A stretch of DNA of 64,000 bases, taken from NCBI GenBank assembly GCA_015039365.1, contig WION01000001.1, positions 124,001 to 188,000 on the forward strand, written 5' to 3'. Position 1 is the stretch's first letter. Each line of letters starts with the position of its first letter. Source of the DNA: Amanita rubescens. Its lineage: Eukaryota > Basidiomycota > Agaricomycetes > Agaricales > Amanitaceae. Shown here piece by piece: positions 46,889 to 59,122 of this stretch. Both the position numbers and the translations under genes were made by a program. The notes below the pieces were generated by a model. It ran no database searches, was not told the DNA's origin, and saw only the letters and a program-made list of their open reading frames with translations.

Positions 46889-47830
46889 ATGGCTGCCGCT
46901 GCCGCTGCTGCAACCCCATTGCCGTCCTCTCCGAACCCTCAAGTTCAGACCAGCTCTACTCCTTCCCAATCCCATCCAGCTCCAGGTTCTAATCGCCTGT
47001 ATGACATCCCATCCCTCGAAAACGACGCCGCGAACTTCCAGACGTGGAAATTCCGGATCCAAACGGTCCTCGACATTCGAGGGCTGTGGTCAATCGTAGA
47101 TGGAACAAAATTGTGTCCCGCAAGTACTCAACTTGAGGAACACAGTCATTGGAAACGGTTAGACAAGGAGGCAAAGGCGCAAATATGTCTCACCTTGAAA
47201 GACGAACCTCTAAACGGAGTCTTGCATGTGACGACATCAAAGGAGGTCTGGGAGAAACTATGTGAGCGCTACGAAGGGAAAGGCAAGCAAACACAAGCCT
47301 ACCTCATCGGGGAACTGTTCCGAAGTACCTTCTCCGATGATTCACCTCTTGAACCGCAGCTCAACGCCATGCGTCATAAAGCCCACGTGCTTTCGTCGCT
47401 CGGTCTCAAGTTGGAAGATACGCTGATAGCGATTGCAATGGTTATCTCACTTCCCGAATCCTACTCGACACTCCGAACGATCCTAATGTCCACGGAAGAC
47501 TCGCTTTTGCCTGACTCCGTTATAGCCCAAGTCCTAATCGAGGAGAAAAGCCGTAGAAATCCTTCGCAAACGGCCCTCCTTGCTCATGGTGGGAAAGGCA
47601 AGGGCAAAGATCAAAAAGGAGACAAGTCGAAGAAAAAGTGCGCTTACTGTAAAAAGAAAGGCCACTTGAAGGATGAATGCCGTCGTCTCAAAGCTAGTGA
47701 GAACAAAGAGCAAAAGCCGTCAGGCTCCAATTCCGAAAAGGAAAAGAAGGATGGGGAACTTACCGCGAAGGTCGCCACTATCGCTGAGCAACCTGCCGAA
47801 ATCAGAATCCCTCCGCCTCTTTGTCGCCAA
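46889..47830 (+). pseudogene. copia gag-like region
   Basis: Starts with an Ala-rich MAAAAAAATPLPSSP segment. A gag core follows (NFQTWKFRIQTVL, then CERYEGKGKQTQAYLIGEL), with a CCHC zinc knuckle CAYCKKKGHLKDEC at about 47639-47680. The frame is lost near 47810, before the protease. Confidence 0.85.
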
Positions 47831-50800
47831 TGCTCTTGCAGAACGGTCAAGTCTCCTCGTAAAGTGGATCATAGACTCAGGTGCTTCGTCACCCATGAGT
47901 TCACAGCGCAATTGGTTCCACATGTACCGAGATATCTCCCCACCGAAAAAAGTCTGGCTAGGCGACGAACGTTATATTCTCGCTACGGGAATTGGTCAGC
48001 TCCATCTTCAAATGGATCTTGGTGGCGGAAAGAAAGGTCTTACCATTATTCGGACAGCGTACTACGTGCCTGACCTTAGCGGAAATCTCATCTCCGTATC
48101 CTACTTGACCAAACGAGGCTACTCAGTCAATTTCGACAATAGCGGATGTCACATCTTCAGCAAAAGCCGAGAACTGTGTGGAGTAGCCCAAGAAGTCGAC
48201 AATCTTTACATCTTGAATGCCAAACCAGTTATCCCCTGAACGCGCCTACGTCTCTCGCACAATGAGAGAGATGAGCGAGAATAGCGACTTAGAGTCTGCA
48301 ACTCTCGAATCGGCACTCGTCGCCCGGACCAAAAAGTCCAAGGCACCACTCGGGATTTGGCACCGTCGATTCGGTCATATAGCGCTTGACGGCCGTCAAA
48401 CAGCTGTTGAGCCGCAAAATGGTAACCGGCATGGAACTATCTTCAAAAGACACACACGGATCGACATGCGTGCCCTGCCTAGAAGGGAAACAAACTCGAG
48501 ACGAAATTCCAAAAGAATCCACCAACACTCACCCTCGGATACTCCACCGCATCCATTCGGATCTTTGTGGACCTATGCAAACACAAGCACGTCAGGGCGA
48601 ATATTATTTCCTCACGTTTATTGACGGAAATACTCACTACGTAAAGGTGAAGCTACTCCGCTCCAAAGACGAGACTTGCAAAGCGCTCAAAGCGCTTATC
48701 GAGCGCGCCGAGGTTGAAACCGGGGAACGGGTGAACTACTTCCGTAGCGATGGTGGAGGCGAATTTGGATCAAAGGAATTGACTGCATATTTCGAGTCAA
48801 AAGGTATCCACCACGAGAAGACAAACTCCTACACACCGCAGGAGAACGGGATCGCCGAACGTATGAATCGGACGATCGTTGAAATGGCCCGCACGCTTCT
48901 CACGGATGCCGATCTTCCAAATCGTTACTGGAGTTTTGCTGTCAACTACGCCGTATACGTCTTAAACCGGTCACCAACTCGCACCTTAAAAAACACCTTA
49001 ACTCCGCACGAAGCTTATACCGGCAATAAGCCGTCTGTCGCACATCTCCGAATCTTCGGCTGCAAGGCCTATGCTCATGTTCCGAAAGAAAAACGTCAGA
49101 AACTGGACAAGAAAACGATGGAATGCATTCACCTGGGTTATTCCGAACACAAAAAGGCCTATTTACTCGTTCATCGTTCGAGTGGGCGCATTGTGGAATC
49201 CCGGGACGTCCATTTCGACTGAAGGCGAACTTGTAGAGCCTACCAGAGTCAGGATTGAGACTGAAGTTACCCAAGATGAAGCAGAAACAAGAAACTCACC
49301 TGCTGAGGACGTAAATGACTCAGAATCTGATTCAGAGTCATCTGTGGATCTTGAAGGGCTTCTGGACGTCAAAAGCGACGACGACGACGACGGAGATGAC
49401 TCAGATTCGTCATCTAACAGCTATGGGACAGCAGGGAGCACTGCTGATGGTGTTTCACCACCTAAAAACGCTACAACTCGTCCTGGCGGATCCGTAATCG
49501 AATTTCGCGCCACGCCGACTTCACCGTCGGATTCAGCGACCTCGAAAACCCCAGGAACCAGTTCAACTCACCTTAGAAACTCCAATCTACCGCCTGTACA
49601 GCCTTATCTACCTCCCACTGCTGAAATTGATGAACCTCGTCGTTCGACAAGGATCCGAAGAGCGCCGGTGCGCGATGATGATGAAAGATACTTCAAGTCG
49701 TCATATGGAAACCGGACCGCCCATCAATTGAGTGGAGGAGCGAGTGTGGCAGGAGGAGGACGAGGAGATAACGAGGGAGGAGATGTGACGCAAGTCACAC
49801 ATGTGACCGACGAGAATGCCAGAACGGCCGCCCTGGGCGACCCACTCACCTTTCACGACGCCATGTCCCGTGAGGATTGTGAGCAATGGAAGAAGGCATG
49901 TAATGAAGAGCTCGAAACGCTCAAGAAGTTTGAAGTCTTTGAGGAGGTTCCACGACCACACGATCGCAAAATTGTCGGATCTAAGTGGGTCTTTAGGATG
50001 AAGATGGGACCTGATGGTCAAATCGAGCGCTACAAGGCCCGTCTCGTCGCCCAAGGTTTCTCGCAGGTAGAAGGTATCGACTATAACGAAACTTTCGCAC
50101 CAGTGACGAAATTCAACTCAATACGACTACTTCTCGCCCTCTCTGCCCGTTTTGACTGGGAAATTCACCAAATGGACGTCAAGTCTGCTTTTCTGAATGG
50201 GGAACTCGAAGAGGAGATCTATATCCGAGTCCCACCTGGCTACAACGCTGCTCCCGGAACTGTCTGGCGACTCAAAAAGGCTCTTTACGGTCTGAAACAG
50301 GCAAGTCGAGAATGGTACCGAAAATTCTCAAGTGAACTTGGCGCTCTCGGTTTCACTCGAATTCAAGCCTGACCACTGCGTTTTCTACAAGAACGTAAAT
50401 GGCCACCACATCATAATCGCGGTCTACGTCGATGACAACCTTATCATTTCCGACTCACCAGATCTCGTGACGCAAACGAAGAAGGACCTCAGTTCACGCT
50501 TCGACATGACGGATCTCGGCGAGGTTCACTGGATTCTAAACATGGAAGTCACACGCGACCGACCAAAGCGAACCATTAGGCTATCCCAATCGCAATACAT
50601 CGAGGATATCCTCGAAAGACATGGAATGGCCGACTGCAAACCAGCAGCTACCCCAATGGAGGCAAACCTCAAGCTCGAGAAACTCGACGCCGCTGAAGTG
50701 AACGTTACTGAGTATCAACGACTCATCGGTTCACTCATGTACGGATCTATTGGTACTAGATTCGACGTTGCGCATGATGTGGGCGTACTTTCACGCCATA

Positions 50801-51378
50801 ACCATGCACCTGGCAAACGACATCACACTGCTGTCAAACGAGTATTCCGCTACCTTCGAGGCGCCTCCGACACCTATATTCTCTACGACGGCAAGTCCGC
50901 TATTGAAGGACCAGTAATCTACTGCGACGCAGACTGGGCAGGCGATCCTAACGACCGCAAGTCCGTTTCCGGATATACTGCTATCCTCTCCGGTGCCGCT
51001 ATCAGCTGGTCATCCAAAAAGCAAGCAACCGTCTCTCTTTCCTCTACCGAAGCCGAATATATCGCCGCTGCCCGCGCCGCTCAAGAAGCAACCTGGATTC
51101 ACACTTTCCTTTCCGAGATTGGTCATCCACTCAAAAAACCGATTACGCTCTACGTGGACAATCAATCTGCCATCAAACTCATTCAAAATCCAGTTGCACA
51201 TGACCGGACAAAGCATATCGATATCAAATACCATTTCGTTCGAGACACTCAAGCTAGAGGAATCATCAAAGTCGAGTATTGCCCGACAAATGATCAAGTT
51301 GCCGATGTTCTGACAAAACCGCTATCACGCGAAAAACACAAGCGTTTTACGGAGCAGATGGGACTTAGAACTGCCTAG
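47831..51378 (+). pseudogene. copia pol region (PR-INT-RT-RH), frame-broken
   Basis: Protease motif IDSGAS at about 47872, in one frame to TGA at 48237..48239. An integrase zinc region (HRRFGH ... CVPCLEGK) and catalytic core with Asp, Asp and Glu (HSDLCG, FRSDGGGEFG, PQENGIAERMNR) lie in a second frame to 49222. Reverse transcriptase spans 49830-50370. The frame breaks again before the YVDD active-site box (about 50425), which continues to RNase H (YCDADWAGD, STEAEYIA) and TAG at 51376..51378. At least four frame changes are visible. Confidence 0.88.
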
Positions 51379-51394
51379 CTCGCCTGAGTGGGCG

Positions 51395-51697
51395 TGTTGA
51401 AATTCGTACGTTCGTTACTTATATCTTTTCAGTCGAGCATAGCCGCTATTCTATTATTTGTCACTATTTGTTCCTACTTACATAATACGCTCTTTTGGAC
51501 ACGTATTTTCTTCGTGTACCTCAGTCTTCGTATCTGAAGGACTGAGGTATGATACCACTCTTTTATGTTATATATTACCTACTAAACATTAGTTTAGACA
51601 TATCTATCTTTACAGGTAATAGAACTAGTCTTCGTATCTGAAGGACTGAGACATATCTATCTTTACAGATAGACCTTCAGGTTTTCACACGTCAACA
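51395..51697 (+). repeat. 3' LTR (303 bp)
   Basis: Matches the 5' LTR except for one base missing. A purine-rich stretch (gagtgggcg) immediately upstream is the likely polypurine tract. Confidence 0.95.
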
Positions 51698-51839
51698 AAC
51701 GTATGTCTCATAGTGAAAGTTGGTAAGTTAGGAAGGCGCGGGATTCCAGAGTCGCCTCTCAGATGAGGGTGATTTTGGCGATTCGGACGAGGAAGAACAT
51801 GGTGGCGAGTCAGATGAGCATGGGTTAGACTAGGGTAAT

Positions 51840-53789
51840 AGAGCTTTGGGGGTAAGAAATCGAGGGGCTAACTGAGATGATGAATAAAAAATTGTGATGG
51901 AACTCAACACCAATCGATGGATATATGAAATCCATTTGCTGTCATGGATGCAGTACATGTAAAAATGAGCCTTATTAGATTTCTCCTTTACCGGATATCT
52001 GGCACTGCTAAACGTCTTTGGTGGCAACGCTCAAGGATGGTGATAATAATAGAATCGTTTGAATTCTATTTTACTCAGACTCTTTTTTGATTCATAATGG
52101 GCAGCGTCGGCGCGGTAAATGACCACGGTTGGAATGGAGCATCAAATTCTGACGAGAAGCCGCATTGCACACATACTTGGCTAGATCGCTGGTTGAGCTG
52201 ATCAATTGATCGTAACCAAGTTGGCGACCCTCCGCAACAAAGGGATGGAAAGTAAGACGTCCTTTCTCCAAAAATGTTAGCTAGTTTACTACTCCGTTGA
52301 ATAGGGGTATTCGGATATTCCCGTCTGAACTTGGATGGATCTTCGCCATTTCTTCCTCCCCAACGCACCGACAGCTACATTTTCAGAGTGTCCGAAATTC
52401 GGACCTCCGTTAGCATAGGATACGGCCTAAAATATCCGTTAGAAAAACTCATAATAATAAATTATGTCAAGGTTCCCAACCGTGATACATTTCATTAAAG
52501 CACAGGCCGAAGGGTCGCGGTGGTACTGATGTAATCGGTATCCAGTGTCATAATTCCTGTCAGCACTTTACACTCTTCTTTTGATGGTCGCACGAGCTCA
52601 GAGGGCCCTCCAATTCCGTGATTGTACTAATAACATTTACACATAACAGACCGCGAATAGATTTGCGCCTGATCATGGGCTTGGCTTGTTGCAGGTCAGC
52701 AGTGTCGCAGCTGTATATTTGTGCGACTAAAAACTAACCATAATTGCATCTTGTGACTTTTTATACGAAGTTGACCGACCTCTTGAGGTCCGAATTAATC
52801 GGGAAGCTCGTACGGCATCAGAAGTTTAACCTGTGTCTTTCAGCCATGCTCAATCGTGTTTGCTGCGCGTTATGATACTGGATATGGATGACAATTAGAC
52901 CAGTCAATTGAAATTCCAAGAGCGGACCGTAATTCCATGATGCAGAGCACCGCACCCGATTTGGTATGACGAGATGCGCGTTGAGGGGTATTCGATAAAT
53001 GGAGAGTTTCCTATCCGTAAGCAGGGCCCTCTTTTTCTGCAATCCGCATGTGTTATTTACTGATGTCGCGCCGGGCTACGGGGAGTTTTCTCCCAAAAAA
53101 GATTGCCTGGCGCAGGGAGAAGTTGAGATACCGTCGGAGGTTGTGGATCGGCCATTGGTGCAATAACGCGATCTACGCGCTTCCTCAAGTCTCTCAGTAG
53201 ATCACCTTTATGGTTACTATATTGGAGACGTACCATTTCGCCACACGAACCGGCGGTGTTGAAGTTCGTCCGAATCGGTGTCGGCCACCGGGGAGCTAAA
53301 AAAAAAGAGAAAGTCGATTATGTAATGATCGCCCAGCCACCACCGGAGGCAATAGTTATTTACTTGAAGTTACTGTTTATATCCACCTGCCAATCCAGGC
53401 GTTTGAACACGAGGCGTAGAGATCCTGCCCAAAGCAGCGTCTACGTATGAATTGACTCATTCTGACTCGCTTATTTTTCCCCGTACAAAGTTGCGGTGAC
53501 TGCACATTGAGTCACCTGAAATAAAATATCCATCCTTCGAATTTGCCTCTAGTTCAAAGTGGGTAGAGTCTAGGCACGAAACTTTGATTTGATCTAGATT
53601 GTAAGACGACAACTACTCTAAACGACTACGATGCTCTATGACTGCTGTGTACTGTAACAAATGAAAAGATATATACAAATATGACAGAAGCACAGCAAGC
53701 CCCATCCCGCAAGAGCGACGGAAAGCTTAACCAGAACCAATGTCTATTAGGGGCGAAACAAAAGGAAGGATTGCTATGTGTATTATGAA
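51840..53789. other. Intergenic, 1.95 kb
   Basis: No gene supported. 51840-51960 still resembles the 3' flank of the oxygenase block (compare 43080-43170). The rest is featureless by eye. Confidence 0.5.
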
Positions 53790-54642
53790 TTAATTGTTGG
53801 ATAAATGATGCTTTCTCTCGTGTTCGTCGAGCTTGTATTTTCTGGTGTAAGATTTATCGCAAGAGGAGCAGTAGTGTTTTTTCTTCGAGTGGTAGGAGCC
53901 CTCTCGGTGGCGCCTCATGTCGCTCCTCCTGTGCGTTCTGTAGGTGCAGTCCCTGCAACAATAGAGCGTGGCAGAACCGTTCAATCGAATCGCTTCGAAA
54001 GAAGGCCCGCGGGTAAGAGCCGTAGGGCGCCCGGGTGGAAAGGACGAGGAAGGCGCAGCACTTTGTCCGGCAGGACCGTGCATAGGATACGGAGAGCTCA
54101 TCTCCATGGGAGACTGAGGTGGAAGGGAAGAATCACTAACGTCTGTGTAGGCTGACGGCGGTGTCGCAGGTGAGGGGGAAAGAGGCATCTCTAAGTGTCG
54201 CGGGAATGGCAGCGCGTCAGCATAGATTATAACTAGAAAAATACTGAATTCCTACCTGGTGACTGGGCTATGACGATAGGCGGCACAGTGTCTTGGCGAC
54301 CACCGGAAAGGTAGATGTTCTCCTGGGCGCGATTAACCTGACAGAAAAATGAGTCAGACGAACGACAACTTTCTTGCTCTGCACGATATTTACCCATTGA
54401 TAGTCAGGTCGCAAGCCGACGGTGCTCTGCAAAGATCCCGCAGCCTGATGATGCTCGCTCATGTTGGGCACATTGTACGACGAAAGATTGCTGCGCATGG
54501 GAGTGTAGACGCCAGCATCCCCATTTGCAGGGCGCAACATTCCACTACTAGCGCTATGCTGGGAGAAGTGCGCTTGTTGTTGAGAGACGCGAGGACGACG
54601 ATACGGGTTGGAGAAGCAGAAGGCGGGGAAGATAGAGGACAT
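53790..54642 (-). CDS. C2H2 zinc-finger protein, paralogue B
   Basis: Three exons: 54394..54642, 54256..54337 and 53790..54190, giving 243 aa, in frame throughout. MSSIFPAFCFSNPYRRP begins a Ser/Pro/Gln-rich N-terminus with a GMLRPANGDAGVY segment resembling GTLSSANGDVQAS of paralogue A. Two C-terminal fingers follow: YCCRDCTYRTHRRSDMRRHR and HYCSSCDKSYTRKYKLDEHE. Exon phases (0 then 1) are the same as in the gene at 33816. Probable nuclear DNA-binding protein; function unknown. It lies on the opposite strand, about 20 kb from its paralogue. Confidence 0.87.
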
Positions 54643-56391
54643 GATTACAGCTAAGGAGAAATGAACACAGCTTTAAGTATCAAGTGACCAGGTCAAACTG
54701 TCCCACAAAGTAGACCTTTTGGTATAGAACGGATCTCATGATGTCGCTCTACGTGAGCAGGAATGTATTGGTGGCACTGTTCCTGGAATGGCACTCAGGA
54801 GGCATGATGAGCTTGAAAGACACTCAGGCCGCAGTGACCACAATGGACCTTCGTCAATGTGCCGTCATATCGGCTTATTCCACACGCAAATCAGCATCCT
54901 GACGCCGGGACGCGTGTTCTTGCTGTCATCGAAATAGAAGCGACAGTCGCGGGAGAAGCAAACAGACTGAAAATAATGTTCCCATATCAATGGATGTTTG
55001 TCAACTCGCGATTTCGCATTCGTCTCGCACTCCTTATCTGCCTGTGTGTCGAGGCTTGGACTATACAGCAATGGAACGGCCTGTCATCGAGTAGTGCGGA
55101 GAGTACGGAGATGGAGAGACGGCGCGAACCGACGAGCACGGGGTGGCATGGTGGGGCTGGGATGGCGCAGAGCTCCGGTGCGCGTCGCACGCCCCTGCAC
55201 AGGCGCATTCTCCATTCCCCAACTAGCCGACTTCACCGCCTGTGTCCACCAAATTATGCCGTGATGCGACCTTGGGAGGGTAACCCGCAACGAGATGGGA
55301 ATGTGCTTTAGCGCCGCCCAAGTACTTGTGGGGATAAAAGAGCCAGACACGTGTTGCCTATAATTGTCACTTACATGAACAAAAACCTTGGGCGCATTGG
55401 TTTGCGGGGAAACGCAGTGCATATCACGACATTGCTGTTAAAGGCGAGGACAGCAAAGTTGCCATTCGGAGGGCACTCGTGAACGCCTCCATTAGTCCGT
55501 GAGAGTAGGGAGCATTGCATGCTCTCAGACCGTCCTCTCTCGATCTCGTAAGCGTAAAGAGTGTCACCTAATAAGGCATTCCTTTGTCGGCCTTATGGTC
55601 CCCCCATGTGGGAACGTGGGGAACTTCGCATGATGTCCTCAATTGAACAAGCAGAATGAAACACGGCTGATCGCGTGTAAATCCCGCGTCGTCGCCTCGG
55701 ATTTTGACTCTTGCATGACGTATGCGGCACTCTGCTGTAGCAGCCCACAGCAGAACGCCCAGCGTCAACAGCATAAATCTACAATAGCGCAGACCGATTA
55801 TCATGGGGATAGACACTTTCGTGTACCTCTACCACACAGCTTTGTATAGCCTCCTGTACATGATCTTTGAGCGATTGAGATCTTGTGGGAACGGGAAAAC
55901 ATACGTGCTCACCTGGCACAGCGCCATCTCAGACAAATTGGGATAGAGCGGGCAAAGTTAATGGCATCTGTATTCCCAAGGGCCAGGCTCTCGGTTGAGT
56001 TTGACTTATGTTACTGAACGCAATTGGGTTAGGCTGCATCGGTAGTATAGCTTTTGCGCGGGAGACATTATGAAACGTGGTGTTGGAATTGGCCGCCTAC
56101 GTATTTGGACAGAATTGGCAGCATTTCCATTCCCGAGAACGAGGCCGTTGCTTCTGAGATCGTTGGGTTTGACGATTGGATGCCATCAAATCCGGATTAT
56201 GAAGAACCTGCCATATCGATTATATATGCGTGGGATCTGGTGTTACTGAATCCGATTAGAGTCAGGCCACTTATATGCGGGAGAAATTAGGGCGAGATGT
56301 GGTGGTCAAGAGGAAAGTTCAGAGTAGATATATGCGCAAGTGCCACCAACCCGTGGCCGTGAACGCTACAACGGCGCATACAACAGCATCG
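54643..56391. other. Intergenic, 1.75 kb
   Basis: Only short unrecognised frames (for example 54859..55311 on +, matched by overlapping frames on -). No domains, no convincing exons. Holds the promoter of the zinc-finger gene at its left end. Confidence 0.5.
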
Positions 56392-57163
56392 TCAAGTAGC
56401 AACGCTTTTCATAGCGACAGTACTGATAACAATGTTATCCACAGCTTGTCTCTCTCCCACGTCACTTATGTTCTTTGTCCATGATTCGTTGTTCAATTTA
56501 TGATACTGCGAAATGTCAGCTTGGCAGCATATATCTCCTCGACAAACACACACCTTCTTGATTGTGGCCCAATCCGTCAAGCTCCCCAATGTGTCTAGGG
56601 GCACCAGCGTACCCTGAACGACCCGAGCCATCTTTTCTTGTGCTTCTGCAACCGAGAGCTCTGATCCGCACACCCGCACGACGAGAAGAGCGGTGGAGTC
56701 AGAAGAGTTGGAGTTGGAGCTGGAGTTGGAAGGAAGACCATATCGACGGATCGCCTCTGAGATCTAATGGTACGTGCCTATACTGTCAATAAAAAAATCT
56801 CCGATGTGTAACCCAAACAACGGAACGCACATTGTTGGTTGGATTCAGCGCCCACAAAATTTCAGAATGTACCGTTTTCGTTCTCAGCGCCTTTCCCGTC
56901 TCGGCAAGTATAGCTTGGTATATTGCCGTTTGCAGGTGAAGTTTGCTAGTGATGAGGTGGGGATTGAGGAAGGCAAAGTTGACTGCTTCGCGTTGGGCTT
57001 CTGCGGCTGGTGTGCAATCGGGTGAGTCTGAGGGTGGGAGAAGAGAAGCATCAATGATTTGTTGCCGAAGGTTGGATAAAGTCAACGGGGAAAGAGACGA
57101 GAAGAGAGCAATGTGAGCTCGAGAAGATGAAGGGGGGAATGAGGGGAAATGCAGGGTCTCCAT
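56392..57163 (-). CDS. CGI121: EKC/KEOPS complex subunit Cgi121 (TPRKB)
   Basis: Small regulatory subunit of KEOPS, which makes the universal t6A37 modification on ANN-decoding tRNAs; Cgi121 binds the tRNA 3' end and activates Bud32. Exons: 56831..57163, 56554..56763 and 56392..56505, giving 218 aa. METLHFPSFPPSSSRAHIAL is a typical start. NFAFLNPHLITSKLHLQTAI is followed by KTVHSEILWALNPTNN and, after intron 1, ISEAIRRYGLPS, the family signature. A Ser/Asn-rich linker precedes ALLVVRVCGSEL. The end VDNIVISTVAMKSVAT matches the conserved C-terminal helix. The start at 57163 was preferred over 57226 for this reason. Full length and intact. Confidence 0.9.
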
Positions 57164-57601
57164 GATGGATGCGTTATGCAAACATGTGGTCGGAATCAAA
57201 CCTGCGCAGTTCAAAGTGAGGCTCACGCGCTGTTCCTGTCGATCTATTACTATTATGTACTCTAAGGAATAGGTACTTTAAGTAAGACCTGGCATCAGAT
57301 TCAGTAGGGATTCTGGCCGCTCAGAGTCAGATTTAGAGCGCTCAGTGTCAATGTCAAGGTTCAATCCGAAATACTGTGGCTGCAACGTTCCCATCGCGAG
57401 TCTTTCAATCCTTCACGTGCACAAACCACCGTTACGTTCTTGTAGAACCATGCATAGTATGAATCGCAGGACTGCCGGGAAACGGCCCGGGCGTAACAAA
57501 TGGTCACGTCACAGCCTATAGCGAAATTTGCGGTCGTCAGTGCTGTTTCATTGACGGTGAGCTTCCTTAATTAAATTTGAGCCCCAGCTTACGCGTAGCA
57601 G
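57164..57601. other. Divergent promoter region
   Basis: Between Cgi121 (-) and F-box gene 1 (+). The end (57557-57601: ggtgagcttcc ... cgcgtagcag, directly before ATG) looks like a 5'-UTR intron shared by the F-box family. Confidence 0.5.
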
Positions 57602-59122
57602 ATGGACTTAATCAATAGTGAACGCGCAAGCCCGTTTCAATCACAAAATGATCATGCCAGTGGCGAGTCGCAGGAGAACACTCTCAGTCTCACGCAGAAG
57701 CAGGAACGTCTGAAGCATATCGAGCACGAAATCGAACATCTTATTGAAATGAAGAGAGAAATAGAAGGAGACCACATTCGCCTAGGCGTCGCATATGCTC
57801 ATCGTAATCATGCCACTCGGCTTCCGAACGAAGTTCTCAGTCGCGTATTCGTTCTGATTGCACAGGATCACGGGTCCGTGGATTTTCCTATCCGCAAAAA
57901 AGATATTCCTCCACAGTTTGCCTTATCGCACGTGTGTTCATACTGGCGAAGTGTGGCGCTTCGAACATCCGAGCTGTGGAGCAACACGTTTCTCCAATAC
58001 TCGCCGGACAGGAATATTATCCGTATTCACCAGCGATGGCTCCTACGAGCTGGAACATTCCCAGTTACACTGACCATAAACTTCAATAAATCTTTGAATG
58101 GATATCAAATCGCCGACGCGTTGCGGAGCATTCTTCCGCCCTTGGAGGTCAAGAGGCTCTACCTTGATCTAACATTCCAGAAGTTCATGGAATTATCTAC
58201 AATATCTGAAACTACGTTCTCAGGTCTTGTGGAGCTTGAACTCAAACTTGCGCTTTGTCAGAGTGAGGTTAACACAGAAATCCAAGACCCCCATCATTTG
58301 ATGGCTCGACTTCGCTCTGTATCATTCTATAGTGATAAAGGCTGCGACTTGGATCTCTGGCTCCATAAACTCTCTTCAAGTCTGCCATGGAGCCAGCTAC
58401 GATCCATGGACGTCAATGTCATACCCTCAGATTTGAGGATCATTGTTAATATTCTCCGCCAGATGCCGATACTGCAATCGCTCAGCTTAGTAGTGGCTGA
58501 GTTCCACCTCAATTCAAGCTTAGAAGAGCTGACCCTGCCTTCTTTATTGGACTTTAGCCTGGAGATCCAGATAGACACGGACATAGGCAGGATGGAGATT
58601 GACGAGATTCTCCGCAGTTTCACTTGCCCTTGCCTCACCAAATTTACGCTCACATCAGACTGGGCTGGTTGGACACACAAAACGTTCGGAATTCTCACGC
58701 AACAGTATAATATGCAAAATCTTCAAGAGGTCAAATTCGTCGGTGGTTTTGCACTTGCGCTATCAATCTCTTCCATCTTACGGAATGCACCTATGTTACG
58801 CTCACTTTCGGTTAGACGGAATGGGATACTGGATGATCAAGCTATCGCGGGGATATCAGACGGTACTCTCGGGCGATGTCTTCAGAGGTTGGAAATTTCT
58901 ACCGGCAGTGACCTTGGGGAGGTACTCGATATGGCGGCCGCACGCAAGAAAAAAGTTGATGAGATGATCAAAAATGGTTGCGGCTGGAAAGAAGAAATCA
59001 CACTTTTGAATGAAATTGATTTCGTTAACGACTCTGACTGTAAATTGAAATGTGATGACGAAGAGGTCTGGGCCTTGGAGGAAGCAGGCATCACTATATC
59101 ACAATACGATGCTAATGTTTGA
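57602..59122 (+). CDS. F-box protein with LRR-like C-terminus, member 1
   Basis: Single-exon coding region of 506 aa. An N-terminal coiled coil (residues 32-60, KQERLKHIEHEIEHLIEMKR) is followed by an F-box: RLPNEVLSRVFVLIAQ, then ALSHVCSYWRSVALRTSELW (residues about 74-125). The remainder is a degenerate leucine-rich repeat region (LPWSQLRSMDVN, LRQMPILQSLSLV, LTLPSLLDFSLEI), ending AARKKKVDEMIKNGCGWKEE. Such proteins are probable substrate adaptors of SCF ubiquitin ligases; this subfamily is strongly expanded in Agaricomycetes. Substrate unknown. Three relatives follow in tandem. Confidence 0.88.
   Translation: MDLINSERASPFQSQNDHASGESQENTLSLTQKQERLKHIEHEIEHLIEMKREIEGDHIRLGVAYAHRNHATRLPNEVLSRVFVLIAQDHGSVDFPIRKKDIPPQFALSHVCSYWRSVALRTSELWSNTFLQYSPDRNIIRIHQRWLLRAGTFPVTLTINFNKSLNGYQIADALRSILPPLEVKRLYLDLTFQKFMELSTISETTFSGLVELELKLALCQSEVNTEIQDPHHLMARLRSVSFYSDKGCDLDLWLHKLSSSLPWSQLRSMDVNVIPSDLRIIVNILRQMPILQSLSLVVAEFHLNSSLEELTLPSLLDFSLEIQIDTDIGRMEIDEILRSFTCPCLTKFTLTSDWAGWTHKTFGILTQQYNMQNLQEVKFVGGFALALSISSILRNAPMLRSLSVRRNGILDDQAIAGISDGTLGRCLQRLEISTGSDLGEVLDMAAARKKKVDEMIKNGCGWKEEITLLNEIDFVNDSDCKLKCDDEEVWALEEAGITISQYDANV

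Larger units (their letters stand above)
46502..51697 (+). mobile_element. Ty1/copia-type LTR retrotransposon
   Basis: About 5.2 kb, bounded by LTRs starting TGTTGAAATTCG and ending TCAACA, with 5-bp target duplication. Internal order gag, protease, integrase, reverse transcriptase, RNase H is diagnostic of Ty1/copia. It inserted into the third oxygenase copy in the same orientation. LTRs differ by a one-base indel in about 304 bp, so insertion is recent. The coding part nevertheless has several frame breaks, so this copy is probably not autonomous. Confidence 0.95.

Noticed and set aside
54859..55422. Several overlapping frames on both strands near 55 kb
   Set aside because: No recognisable domain, no consistent exon structure; treated as intergenic.
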